The notes under the pieces are model-generated. The model worked only from the letters and a program-made list of their open reading frames with translations. It was not told the origin of the DNA and did not search any database. From positions 1,084,001 through 1,148,000 of the forward strand of contig NZ_CP093302.1 in assembly GCF_024362765.1 (NCBI RefSeq): a stretch of DNA of 64,000 nt, in the 5' to 3' direction. The stretch is from Alkalihalobacillus sp. LMS6 (lineage in GTDB: Bacteria > Bacillota > Bacilli > Bacillales > Bacillaceae_D). Below, piece after piece: positions 50,440 through 58,937 of the stretch (positions within the stretch are counted from its first letter, which is position 1; every line of letters begins with the position of its first letter). The position numbers and the translations under genes are program-made.

Positions 50440-51731
50440 TGAATAAGCAGGAATTAATCGAAACGTTTCCAGCGTTACATGAGGTTGTCAGTTTAAAAGA
50501 AACGTTTTGGGAAAATCCATTAAAGAATGGTCAAGCGGAACTAAAAGATGAAGACATCAATATGCAAGCGATTGAGGCAGCAGAAGCGCGCTTGCAACGA
50601 TTTGCGCCTTACTTAAAAAAGGTTTTTCCCGAGACTGAAGCAACGAATGGATTATTAGAATCACCGCTTAAGCAGATTGATGATTTTAAAGAGGAGCTGG
50701 AACATGTCTACAATGAACAAATAGTAGGAAAGCTTTTCTTGAAATGTGACCATGTATTACCTATTTCAGGATCCATTAAAGCAAGGGGCGGGATCTATGA
50801 AGTCTTAACCCTTGCTGAGTCAATTTTACTTAAACATGAAGTACTTAAAACCGACGAGAATTATGAAAAAATTGCTGATTCGAGCATCCACGATTTATTG
50901 TCCTCATATACCATTGTCGTTGGTTCGACTGGTAATTTAGGATTAAGCATTGGGGTTATGGCGAAAAAGTTAGGGTTTCATGTTGTTGTGCATATGTCAA
51001 ATGACGCAAAATCATGGAAAAAAGAGTTGCTTAAACAAAGAGGAGCGGTCGTTGTTGAGCATCAGCAAGACTATAGCCTTGCTGTGGAAGAAGGACGTAA
51101 ACAGGCAGAACAAGACGAAATGAGTTTTTTTATTGACGATGAACAATCGAAAACATTGTTTTTAGGGTATGCGGTAGCGGCTTTAAGGTTAAAAAAACAG
51201 TTGGATCAAGCTGGAATAAGCATTAACGCCAACCAACCTCTTTTTGTTTATTTACCGTGTGGTGTGGGCGGTGGACCTGGCGGCATTGCCTACGGACTTT
51301 ATCAAGTGTTTGGGCCACATGTGCATTGCTATTTCGCAGAACCAACACACGCACCATGCATGCTCATTGGGATGATGACAAGATTACATGACCAGATTCA
51401 TGTACAAGATCTAGGAATTGATAACCGCACGATTGCTGATGGTTTAGCAGTGGGTCGCCCATCAGGATTTGTAGGGAAGGTGATGGAGCCAATTCTAAGC
51501 GGCATTTATACAGTAAGCGATGATACCATGTATCAACTCCTCGCGACACTCATTGATAAAGAGGATACCGCGCTAGAGCCATCAGCTGTGACAAGCTTGG
51601 TTGGACCAGTAAAAGCAAAAACAGTGAACAGAAACGGCATTCATCTATCGTGGGCAACCGGGGGAAGTATGGTACCGGATGCGATTATGAGCGCGGATTA
51701 TGAAAAAGGAAAAGCATTGCAATCCACATAA
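50439..51731 (+). CDS. dsdA: D-serine ammonia-lyase
   Basis: 430-residue fold-type II PLP enzyme: D-serine to pyruvate and ammonia. The PLP lysine is Lys114 in SGSIKARGGIYEVL; the phosphate loop GVGGGPGGIAYGLYQVFG and SLVGPVKAK are typical of DsdA. AGAAGGAG precedes the ATG, which overlaps the HD gene stop. No dsdC regulator or DsdX permease is near; coupling to an HD hydrolase is unusual. Confidence 0.94.
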   Translation: MNKQELIETFPALHEVVSLKETFWENPLKNGQAELKDEDINMQAIEAAEARLQRFAPYLKKVFPETEATNGLLESPLKQIDDFKEELEHVYNEQIVGKLFLKCDHVLPISGSIKARGGIYEVLTLAESILLKHEVLKTDENYEKIADSSIHDLLSSYTIVVGSTGNLGLSIGVMAKKLGFHVVVHMSNDAKSWKKELLKQRGAVVVEHQQDYSLAVEEGRKQAEQDEMSFFIDDEQSKTLFLGYAVAALRLKKQLDQAGISINANQPLFVYLPCGVGGGPGGIAYGLYQVFGPHVHCYFAEPTHAPCMLIGMMTRLHDQIHVQDLGIDNRTIADGLAVGRPSGFVGKVMEPILSGIYTVSDDTMYQLLATLIDKEDTALEPSAVTSLVGPVKAKTVNRNGIHLSWATGGSMVPDAIMSADYEKGKALQST

Positions 51732-51763
51732 AAAAAGCTTATCGAGTCAAGTTGTCGATAAGC
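51731..51763 (-). terminator. terminator of the patatin gene
   Basis: GCTTATCGA / TCGATAAGC stem with TTTTTT on the minus strand, ending at the dsdA stop codon. Confidence 0.8.
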
Positions 51764-51782
51764 AAGTGGGGTACTTGTCCAC

Positions 51783-52703
51783 TTATTTAGTCATATTTTT
51801 GCGGTTTCGAAGTCGTTTGTGGGCTTCAAAGTCCCATGTCGATAAAAAAAGTTGGGCAGCTTGATAACCTGATTGAAATAAAAAGTCGCTTTGTTCTTCT
51901 GTTAATAAAAAGTCTGTTGCTGTGATGGAGTCTGTATAAATTTGAATCGTTCGATCTCGCGTCTCATCGCTAAGATGACGCATATCGTGGGCTTGCATCA
52001 TCGTTTTTATAATATTTTGCGCTAAGTGTATTGGAGTTGGGATCACAGCATCCGCTTCAATTGTATCTTTTAGAAACCGAAAGCCAAACGTTGGGTGTCG
52101 CGGATTTTCTACATCAAACAGCCAAATTGGAAAATTACTAAGCAAGCCTCCGTCAACAATATAGGCCTTACTTTTATTAGCTAATTTCCATCGAGCTGGG
52201 CGATAGAAAAAAGGAATAGACGTGCTCATGCGAACAGCCTGAGCGATTGTTACATCACTTGGTTTCATCCCGTAGCGATTAAGGTCGTCAGGAAAAATAA
52301 TCATTTGCCCACTACTAATATCAGATGCAATAATCTTCAGTTTATCGTCAGGTAGATCCGCGAATGTTCGGATCTGCTTTTTTTGTAATAAGCTTCCAAG
52401 CCATTTTTCAATGTAATCATTTTTGTACATCCCTAAATACAGAAGGACGTTAACTAAATTTCCTGCAAAGGGAATATGGTTAATCCAGTTCTTCCCTCTT
52501 AAATCTTTGAAATTGAGTTCTTGCAGATGATCGTTAATTTCAGTGCTTGTATAGCCAGCAGCAAGTAAGGCTGCAAGAATCGAGCCTACAGACGTTCCAG
52601 CTAGTTTTTGCCACTCGACACCATGTTCTTCCATCGCCGTTATTGCGCCTGCAAAGGCAACCCCGCGAATTCCCCCTCCTTCAAAAACCGCATCGATTTT
52701 CAT
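51783..52703 (-). CDS. patatin-like phospholipase
   Basis: 306-residue lipid acyl hydrolase. Oxyanion motif EGGGIRGVAFAGA (about 8-20), nucleophile Ser38 in AGTSVGSI and catalytic Asp in VDGGLLSNFP (about 178) form the Ser-Asp dyad. The second ATG (52703) is chosen: AAAGGAGG is 6 bases before it. It resembles RssA/YlbK-type proteins. Cytoplasmic, role in lipid turnover inferred. Confidence 0.9.
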   Translation of the reverse strand: MKIDAVFEGGGIRGVAFAGAITAMEEHGVEWQKLAGTSVGSILAALLAAGYTSTEINDHLQELNFKDLRGKNWINHIPFAGNLVNVLLYLGMYKNDYIEKWLGSLLQKKQIRTFADLPDDKLKIIASDISSGQMIIFPDDLNRYGMKPSDVTIAQAVRMSTSIPFFYRPARWKLANKSKAYIVDGGLLSNFPIWLFDVENPRHPTFGFRFLKDTIEADAVIPTPIHLAQNIIKTMMQAHDMRHLSDETRDRTIQIYTDSITATDFLLTEEQSDFLFQSGYQAAQLFLSTWDFEAHKRLRNRKNMTK

Positions 52704-52921
52704 AAACATCCTCCTTTCCCATTGACAAGAATCGCTAAAAGAATACTTGTCTACTTTATTCTATGAATGACTGAAGAGAAAAGTGTTCCTTTTCCATTAA
52801 TGTGGAGTGTAAGAAATAAAATCAAAAAAAATTAGAAAAATCTCCAAGAAATACATAATTGTTTTATGAATGAACCAAGCTAATGATGAAACAAAAATAT
52901 ACGTAATGGAGTTGAATAATT

Positions 52922-53437
52922 ATGAAGAAATATCTTCTACATTCTTTAGCCTTAACTTTTGTTGCTACAGCTTTAGTCGCCTGTGGTGGAAACGATAATA
53001 ATAATGATATGAACCCACCGGAAGATGACACGGAGATGAATGAACCAGGCGAAGGAAATGTTGAGAACCAGCGTTACGGTATGAACGAACATGGAGACCA
53101 TAACCATATGACTGTTTCCGGCGAAGTAGCAGACAGTGTCCGTGAATTAGATGGTGTAAACCATGCTGCAGCGATTGTCATGGGTGGTCAAGCATATGTA
53201 GCGGTCACAATGGACGATGAATCTCATGATGTATCTGATGATATGAAACAAAAAGTCGCTGATAAAGCAATGGAAGTCGATCATAATCTTAATAATGTAC
53301 ATGTATCCTCTAACCCAGATTTCGTAGAGCGAATGAGCGGATATGGAGATCGAATTGAAAATGGTGAACCAGTTAGTGGTTTTGCAGACGAATTTATGGA
53401 CATGGTTAATCGGATGTTCCCTTCTTCAAAACGATAA
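52922..53437 (+). CDS. YhcN/YlaJ-family spore lipoprotein
   Basis: 171 residues. Lipobox TALVACGG (Cys21), then an Asn/Asp/Glu-rich linker, then the YhcN/YlaJ domain (about 65-165: VADSVRELDGVNHAAAIVMG, AYVAVTMD, VHVSSNPDFVERM). Members of the family are found in the spore and its membranes; a spore or germination role is likely. GGAG about 11 bases before the ATG. Confidence 0.88.
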   Translation: MKKYLLHSLALTFVATALVACGGNDNNNDMNPPEDDTEMNEPGEGNVENQRYGMNEHGDHNHMTVSGEVADSVRELDGVNHAAAIVMGGQAYVAVTMDDESHDVSDDMKQKVADKAMEVDHNLNNVHVSSNPDFVERMSGYGDRIENGEPVSGFADEFMDMVNRMFPSSKR

Positions 53438-53445
53438 TTCTAATG

Positions 53446-53495
53446 AAAAAAGAATCTTTATGAGTGATAAGCAGTCATTCATAAGGATTCTTTTT
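53446..53495. terminator. bidirectional terminator
   Basis: AAAAAGAATC-TTTATGA / TCATAA-GGATTCTTTTT stem between converging yhcN-type and lysR genes, closely similar to the terminator at 31207. Confidence 0.85.
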
Positions 53496-53502
53496 AGTTC
53501 CA

Positions 53503-54354
53503 TTATTGGATGATCACGTTCGCAAAGCTTTGCTGTAAAGGTTTTAAATAATGCTTATCTGATGTGTAAAGATATAAATGACGAGCAAAATTTGGATCTT
53601 TAATCGGTTTATACACAATCCCACTGTGCCAAACTGGTTCAAGCATTAGCTGCGGAATAAAGGCAACGCCGTTTTTTTGTTTGACAGAGTAAAGTAAGGA
53701 TTGATAAGGAACGCTGAATACGTCATGCTTTGTCCAATTGTTTTGATCACGTAATGCAACCCAAAATTGATAAAAGCGACTTTTTTTCGGCGGAACAATT
53801 TGCGGGTAATCGATACATTGTTCAAGCGAAAGTTCATTGTAAATAGCAAGGGGGTGATCATCCGACATGGCTACTTTATAATGATCGTGCTTGATTAAAG
53901 TGGAGTACAAGCCTTGGTGATGTGGAAGGTCTTCAATGACTGCAGCGTCAATTTCCCCTTTTTCAAGCATTGGTATAAATTCAAGACAGTTTAAGCGGGT
54001 TTGGTGACACTCAACAGCAACTGTTGATGTAGCGTATGTAATCGAATCTGGTAAATATAAAGGTGATAAAAAAGGTGTAAGACCTAGTCGAACAACAGGT
54101 GATGGCATGTAAGCGAGTAGCCTGCTGCGAAGAGAACTCCATAACGGCCTTACGTCAGCGTACAACTTTTGCCCTTTATCAGTAAGGGCCATTCCTTCAT
54201 GGGAACGAGTAAATAAGCGACCTTGTAAGGAGGTTTCCATTTGCTTTAATTGGCGACTGACGGCAGGTTGGGTAAGGTGAAGGCGAGTCGCAGCTTTTGA
54301 AATACTGCCTTCCTCTGCAATTGTTAAAAACGCCTCTAAATAACGAATTTCCAT
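53503..54354 (-). CDS. LysR-family transcriptional regulator
   Basis: 283 residues: N-terminal LysR helix-turn-helix (about 1-60, SISKAATRLHLTQPAVSRQLKQME) and a periplasmic-binding-like effector domain. The second of two adjacent ATGs (54354) is 7 bases from AAAGGA. It faces away from serS across 249 bases; its target is unknown, with no obvious partner operon in the window. Confidence 0.9.
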   Translation of the reverse strand: MEIRYLEAFLTIAEEGSISKAATRLHLTQPAVSRQLKQMETSLQGRLFTRSHEGMALTDKGQKLYADVRPLWSSLRSRLLAYMPSPVVRLGLTPFLSPLYLPDSITYATSTVAVECHQTRLNCLEFIPMLEKGEIDAAVIEDLPHHQGLYSTLIKHDHYKVAMSDDHPLAIYNELSLEQCIDYPQIVPPKKSRFYQFWVALRDQNNWTKHDVFSVPYQSLLYSVKQKNGVAFIPQLMLEPVWHSGIVYKPIKDPNFARHLYLYTSDKHYLKPLQQSFANVIIQ

Positions 54355-54603
54355 CATAACATCCTTTCGAAAACAAGGAATTATCCATATACCTAGGTTA
54401 GTAGATACCTTAACACAGTGTAAAGCACAACCCTATACCCTTTTTGGAAAAAATTAAACATATCGTCCTACAAGGCTTCTTCTGTATTGAAAAAGCATTT
54501 TTTTACGTGTGTAAGCTATAGGGGTGTGCTAAAATGTACATAATGATTACTAGTCGTTTACAATGTATACGAAGTGAGAAATTAGAATGAGAGAGGTTTA
54601 CAC

Positions 54604-55875
54604 ATGTTAGATATTCAATTTATTAGGGAACATGCTGAGAAAATTAAACAAACAGCTCAACAAAAAAAATTAAACGTCCCAGTAGATGAACTTATTGATG
54701 TTGATCAAAAGCGCCGTGAGCTTATTCAAAAGATTGAAGGATTTCGTACAGAGCGTAATCAACAAACAAAAGCGATTGGTGAATTAGCAAGAGAGAAAAA
54801 GAAAGATGAAATGGATGCGAAAAAAGAAGAAGTCCGTCTTCTCAACCAATCTATAAAAGATCTTGAAGCTGAATATCAAGAGGTTGAAGCGTCTTATTTA
54901 CACATTATGAATCTTATACCAAACGTTGTTTCAGACGACACGCCTGTAGGTGACTCAGATGAAGACAATGTCGAGTTAGAAAAAATTGGTGAGATTCCTC
55001 AATTCTCTTTCACACCAAAAGACCACATGGAACTCGGACAAGCACATGAAATGTTTGATGTTGAGCGCGGTGTGAAAATTGCTGGTACCCGTAATTATGT
55101 GTTAAAGAATCAAGGCTTATTTTTACATAGAGCGGTTCAGCAATTAGCTGTTGATTTGCTACACGAGCGTGGTTTCTCCATTATGGATGTGCCTTTAATG
55201 GCTAATGAAGAAGTACTGTATAGTACAGGTTTCTTCCCCGATGGAAAAGAACAAACGTATCATCTTGAAAAAGATAATAAATATTTAGTCGGAACAGCAG
55301 AAGTCCCGCTCGTTGGTTTTTATGGCAATGAAATTGTCGATGTTGAAGAACCGATTAAGTTAGGCGCAGTATCAAACTGTTTCCGTCGTGAAGCGGGATC
55401 TGCTGGGAGAGATGTTCGTGGCTTGTATCGTGTCCATCAGTTTGCGAAAGTAGAGCAAGTCATTATTTGCAAAAATGATCCTGAATTAGCAGATCGTCTG
55501 TTATCGGAAATTACGGAGATTGCCAAAGAAATTTTGAATTTATTAGAGTTGCCATATCGCGTTGTTGCCGTGTGTACAGGAGATATGTCGCAGAAAAACC
55601 ATAAACAGTTTGATATTGAAACGTGGATGCCAAGTCGCGAAAGCTATAGCGAAACCCATTCATCTTCAAACGTAACGGATTTTCAAGCAAGACGTTCAAA
55701 CATCCGTTACCGTGATGAAGATGGCAAGCTGCAATATTGCTATACATTAAATAACACAGCTGTTGCAACACCTCGAATCCTTATTCCATTGCTTGAAAAC
55801 CATCAGCAAGAGGATGGATCGATTAAAGTACCAAAAGCCTTGCAAAAATATATGTACGGTAAAACCATTCTATAA
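54604..55875 (+). CDS. serS: seryl-tRNA synthetase
   Basis: 423-residue class II aminoacyl-tRNA synthetase. N-terminal long coiled-coil arm (about 30-100), motif 2 CFRREAGSAGRDVRGLYRVHQF near 260 and motif 3 NNTAVATPRILIPLLE near 385. GAGAGAGG lies 7-8 bases before the ATG. No T-box leader is recognisable in the 246 bases upstream. Confidence 0.98.
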   Translation: MLDIQFIREHAEKIKQTAQQKKLNVPVDELIDVDQKRRELIQKIEGFRTERNQQTKAIGELAREKKKDEMDAKKEEVRLLNQSIKDLEAEYQEVEASYLHIMNLIPNVVSDDTPVGDSDEDNVELEKIGEIPQFSFTPKDHMELGQAHEMFDVERGVKIAGTRNYVLKNQGLFLHRAVQQLAVDLLHERGFSIMDVPLMANEEVLYSTGFFPDGKEQTYHLEKDNKYLVGTAEVPLVGFYGNEIVDVEEPIKLGAVSNCFRREAGSAGRDVRGLYRVHQFAKVEQVIICKNDPELADRLLSEITEIAKEILNLLELPYRVVAVCTGDMSQKNHKQFDIETWMPSRESYSETHSSSNVTDFQARRSNIRYRDEDGKLQYCYTLNNTAVATPRILIPLLENHQQEDGSIKVPKALQKYMYGKTIL

Positions 55876-55893
55876 TCATAGCTGTAACTAAAA

Positions 55894-55924
55894 TGCGTCG
55901 TCGAATAAGGCGGCGTACTTTTTC
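55894..55924 (+). terminator. serS terminator
   Basis: GCGTCGTC / GGCGGCGT stem with three G-U pairs and a T-run after ACTTTTTC. Moderate strength. Confidence 0.6.
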
Positions 55925-55964
55925 TTTAGTTAATGTCTGAATAATGAATAAATGGAGGGTTGAT

Positions 55965-56485
55965 ATGAGGAAGGGAAGCGTGACTATCCGTCCAATTCAG
56001 TCTACAGATCGTCAGCTCCTGTTAAAATGGTTGACGACAGCAGATGTTCTTGCTTTTTATGAAGGAAGAGATCAATCATTTACATTGGAGAAGATCGAAA
56101 AAAGTTTTTTAATGAAAAGGAAAGAGATCGCTGGATAGGGGAAGTGGATGGAGCATCAATGGCCTATCTTCAATCCTATCGATTAACAACGAACGAAAAG
56201 AAGAAGTACGGTTATCCACCATCTAAAACAGCAATGGGTATGGATTTATTTATCGGAGAAGTGTCTTTTTGGAACAAAGGTTATGGAACTACTCTAGTCA
56301 ACATGCTGACCGAAAATATAATAGGGGAAGATCCTAAAACGATTGTCACTGTCGATCCACGAGTTGAAAATGAGCGGGCTATTGCTTGTTATAAAAAGTG
56401 TGGGTTTACGATCGTCAAGCGACTAGAAAAGAATGAGTGGCATGAAGGAAAATGGCACGATGCATATATTATGCAAAAAAGCTAA
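55965..56485 (+). pseudogene. GNAT acetyltransferase, AAC(6')-like, broken by a -1 frameshift
   Basis: Two frames make one protein: 55965-56138 (SVTIRPIQSTDRQLLLKWL...) and, after a shift at the six T of 56105-56110, EKERDRWIGEVDGASMAYLQ through GYGTTLVNML and IACYKKCGFTIVKRLEKNEW. The whole resembles AAC(6')-type acetyltransferases of about 173 residues. In the upstream frame the run reads U UUU UUA, a classic -1 slippery heptamer. Missing T, sequencing error or programmed shift cannot be separated here. ATG at 55965 has TGGAGGG at 7 bases. No resistance phenotype should be inferred. Confidence 0.75.
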
Positions 56486-56509
56486 ACAGCCTATTATTTC
56501 TTGGGAAAT

Positions 56510-56558
56510 GATTAAAATAAATAACCAGAGTATTGTTCGCTAGAACAATCTCTGGTTA
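56510..56558 (-). terminator. terminator of the LLM oxidoreductase gene
   Basis: AACCAGAG-ATTGTTC / GAACAAT-CTCTGGTT, about 16 paired bases with one mismatch and a T-rich tail on the minus strand. Confidence 0.9.
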
Positions 56559-56562
56559 AACG

Positions 56563-57558
56563 TCATGATAAAAGTTCTTTTGCAAGTAAGCGATACACAT
56601 TTAAACGAGCTTCAAATGAGTACTGATTGCTATTAACCATGACCTCGTCGAAACCAAATTCTTCCTTTTCTTTTAGGAGTTGTTCACTTACCTCTTTTGG
56701 TGTACCGACAAGATGTAGCGCGCGATTTTTTGCTAAGATCGCTTTATCCATTTCTGTTAGTGGATAGGCTTGAGCGTCTTCGGGACTAAATGTTTGCGGC
56801 ATTTGACCACGCATTAAAAATAAACGTGATAAGTCAATGGGCAAAGCAAGATACTCTGCTTCATCTTTTGTTTCTGCAACGGTTACAGCGTATGAGACAT
56901 TGATCTCAGGCTTCGGCATAAAATAAGATGGTTCAAAATAGTGTCGATACGTATCAAATATTTCTTTTGACATTTCCCCATTAAAAAACTGCGCAAATGA
57001 GTAGCCAACCCCTTGTTTTCCCGCCTGCCTAGCACTATTTCCACTTGAACCTAACAACCAAGCCTCTGGTAGCTTTACTTCATGAGGTGTAGCAATGACT
57101 TGATTGTATAGTGGATCATTTGTTTTTTGATCGTTTAATAATTGAAGTGTTGTTGCTAATTTATCATATTGATCGTCTGGTATAGAGGCACGACCTTGTG
57201 CTAATGCTTGTATAGAAAGATGGTCGCCGCCAGGTGCACGACCAACGCCAAAGTCAATTCGATCTGGTGCAAGAGCACTTAACGTTTTAAAAACTTCCGC
57301 CATTTTTAAAGGGGAATAGTGCATCATCATGACTCCACCTGTGCCAAGTCGAATGCGGTTTGTAAGCGCAGCGAGATGGGCAATTGTCACTTCAGGAGCT
57401 GAACTGGAAAGAGATGTTGCACTATGGTGTTCGGCCATCCATAAACGATGGTAACCTAGCTCATCACCTAGTTTTGCAAGATCTTTTGTGAACTGTAAGG
57501 CGTCTGTTGAAGTTGAGCCTTTAGGAATAGGCGCTTGGTCAAGAATGCTTAATTTCAT
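56563..57558 (-). CDS. LLM-class flavin-dependent oxidoreductase, YhbW-like
   Basis: 331-residue luciferase-like protein. N-terminal LSILDQAPIPKG, WMAEHHSA near 45 and RLGTGGVMMMHYSPLKMAEVFK near 75, and DFGVGRAPGG follow the family closely. Start at MKLSILDQ (57558), as AAAGGAAG lies about 12 bases before it; a longer frame has no SD. Monocistronic, no reductase beside it. Substrate unknown. Confidence 0.9.
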   Translation of the reverse strand: MKLSILDQAPIPKGSTSTDALQFTKDLAKLGDELGYHRLWMAEHHSATSLSSSAPEVTIAHLAALTNRIRLGTGGVMMMHYSPLKMAEVFKTLSALAPDRIDFGVGRAPGGDHLSIQALAQGRASIPDDQYDKLATTLQLLNDQKTNDPLYNQVIATPHEVKLPEAWLLGSSGNSARQAGKQGVGYSFAQFFNGEMSKEIFDTYRHYFEPSYFMPKPEINVSYAVTVAETKDEAEYLALPIDLSRLFLMRGQMPQTFSPEDAQAYPLTEMDKAILAKNRALHLVGTPKEVSEQLLKEKEEFGFDEVMVNSNQYSFEARLNVYRLLAKELLS

Positions 57559-57642
57559 AAGAAATGACTTCCTTTCGTTTTCACTGTAGAGCACTATAAC
57601 ATAGAAGCTTTAAAAACCAAATTTAATTGCTCAAGAAAAAAA

Positions 57643-57667
57643 TGAACGATTCCGTCGTTCAAACGTA
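57643..57667 (+). promoter_or_regulatory. candidate SigY-type autoregulatory promoter
   Basis: TGAACG followed after 15 bases by CGTA, 32 bases before the sigY ATG. TGAACG/CGTTCA also forms an inverted repeat at 57643-57661. TGAACG is the -35 known for B. subtilis SigY as I recall it; the spacing is one base shorter than the usual ECF. Confidence 0.5.
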
Positions 57668-57698
57668 TAACAGATGTAAAACTTGTAGGGGTGGTGTC

Positions 57699-58232
57699 AT
57701 GGAAGAATCGCAAGAGAGCACGATCAAGAAAGCGCAAAAGGGTGATGATGACGCTTTGGCCTTATTATTGAAGACTCATTATGAAAGCGTCTATCGGTTT
57801 TTAGTGAAAATCACGCTTAATCCTGAGTATGCCCGAGACTTAACTCAGGATACGATGACAAAAGCCATTGTAGGCATCCAAAGTTACAATAGAAAAAAGG
57901 CGAAGTTTTCAACGTGGCTGTTTCAAATTGCTACAAATCTATTTTTAGATAAAAAACGAAAGAAAAAGCATGAAGACCAATATGTGCAAATGCAAAAGTT
58001 GCAATGGTCCATGAAGCAAGAAGCAAATGACGACTGGATGGATGTGCAACAAGTCTTAGCAAAATTAGATGAAAAGAAGCGGATTCCACTACTTTTAAAA
58101 CATTATTATGGCTATAGTTACGAAGAGATTAGTCAAATTTGTCAAATCCGTGTTGGTACAGCGAAGTCGAGAGTAAATAGTGGTCTCGAACTCGTGAGAA
58201 AGGAGTTATCAGGAAATGAGCCAAGAGAATAA
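57699..58232 (+). CDS. sigY: ECF sigma factor SigY
   Basis: 177 residues. Region 2 (ARDLTQDTMTKAIVGIQSY, STWLFQIATNLFLDKKRKK) and region 4 (YGYSYEEISQICQIRVGTAKSRVNSGLELVRK) are complete. ATG at 57699 with TAGGGGTGG; the earlier frame start has no SD. The five genes that follow match B. subtilis yxlC-yxlG in order, type and size, which identifies this as sigY. It probably drives its own operon. Confidence 0.9.
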   Translation: MEESQESTIKKAQKGDDDALALLLKTHYESVYRFLVKITLNPEYARDLTQDTMTKAIVGIQSYNRKKAKFSTWLFQIATNLFLDKKRKKKHEDQYVQMQKLQWSMKQEANDDWMDVQQVLAKLDEKKRIPLLLKHYYGYSYEEISQICQIRVGTAKSRVNSGLELVRKELSGNEPRE

Positions 58233-58515
58233 ACGATTTAAAGACGGTCTAGATCAACTAAACCGAATTGCTTATAAGGAACCATCAATGGCTGAGATGC
58301 TGCATCTTGTTAAAGAAACGAAACGAAAGCAGCGACGAGAAGCCTTTCTATTCATCGTTGTAACGCTTTTATTAGTAAACGGGATGGTCTTTTTACTGGC
58401 CAACGTGCCGATTGTCTTTTTAAGCATCAATATCGCGATGCTGGCAATAATTCCAGCTATCGGCGTATTGGCAATCATAGGCGGTTGGAGGGAAAAACAT
58501 GAACAACGACATTGA
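58216..58515 (+). CDS. yxlC: SigY anti-sigma component, YxlC-like
   Basis: 99 residues: a charged cytoplasmic N-terminal half (RFKDGLDQLNRIAYKEPSM) and two membrane segments (about 42-62 and 65-88). AAGGAG 9 bases before the ATG; overlaps the sigY end by 17 bases. In B. subtilis YxlC with YxlDE keeps SigY inactive. Confidence 0.8.
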   Translation: MSQENKRFKDGLDQLNRIAYKEPSMAEMLHLVKETKRKQRREAFLFIVVTLLLVNGMVFLLANVPIVFLSINIAMLAIIPAIGVLAIIGGWREKHEQRH

Positions 58516-58738
58516 GCAATTGTCAGAAATACCGATCTGGGCATGGATCATCCTTGGGATCGTCCTTTTATCACAAAGCATCTATTTATTTTTTAAAAGT
58601 CGACAACGTGGACAATGGAAATGGTTTTGGGGGATCTGGGGTGTGACACACTTTCCAATGCCGTTGGTCACCTATTTTATTTGGACCTATTGGTTAAAGT
58701 CTAAATTCAAACAACGAGGGGGTACAAGACATGAATGA
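58499..58738 (+). CDS. yxlD: small membrane protein of the SigY operon, YxlD-like
   Basis: 79 residues with two membrane segments (about 13-31, 43-65) separated by a basic Trp-rich loop (SRQRGQWKWFWGIWG). GGAGGG upstream; overlaps yxlC by 17 bases. Anti-sigma accessory role inferred from synteny. Confidence 0.75.
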   Translation: MNNDIEQLSEIPIWAWIILGIVLLSQSIYLFFKSRQRGQWKWFWGIWGVTHFPMPLVTYFIWTYWLKSKFKQRGGTRHE

Positions 58739-58937
58739 AGTCATTGAAATCATCCAATTGTTTTTACCGCTTATCCTTGTTCAAGTATTGCTAATGATCG
58801 TGGCTTTTATTGATTTGTATCGCCGTGCACACACGAGAGGTCCAAAATGGATTTGGGCGCTCGTCATTGCGTTTATTAATTTATTTGGTCCGATTCTATA
58901 TTTTTTATTTGGGAGGGAGAAAAAACGTGACGATTGA
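58731..58937 (+). CDS. yxlE: PLDc_N-domain membrane protein, YxlE-like
   Basis: 68 residues with a hydrophobic first segment and a second one in the pattern PKWIWALVIAFINLFGPILY, the phospholipase-D-nuclease N-terminal (PLDc_N) signature. Overlaps yxlD by 8 bases and yxlF by 11. In B. subtilis YxlE takes part in SigY control. Confidence 0.82.
   Translation: MNEVIEIIQLFLPLILVQVLLMIVAFIDLYRRAHTRGPKWIWALVIAFINLFGPILYFLFGREKKRDD

Noticed and set aside
54358-54603. T-box leader expected upstream of serS
   Set aside because: I find no T-box consensus (AGGGTGGNACCGCG-like) and no matching antiterminator; only an ordinary AT-rich gap is visible.
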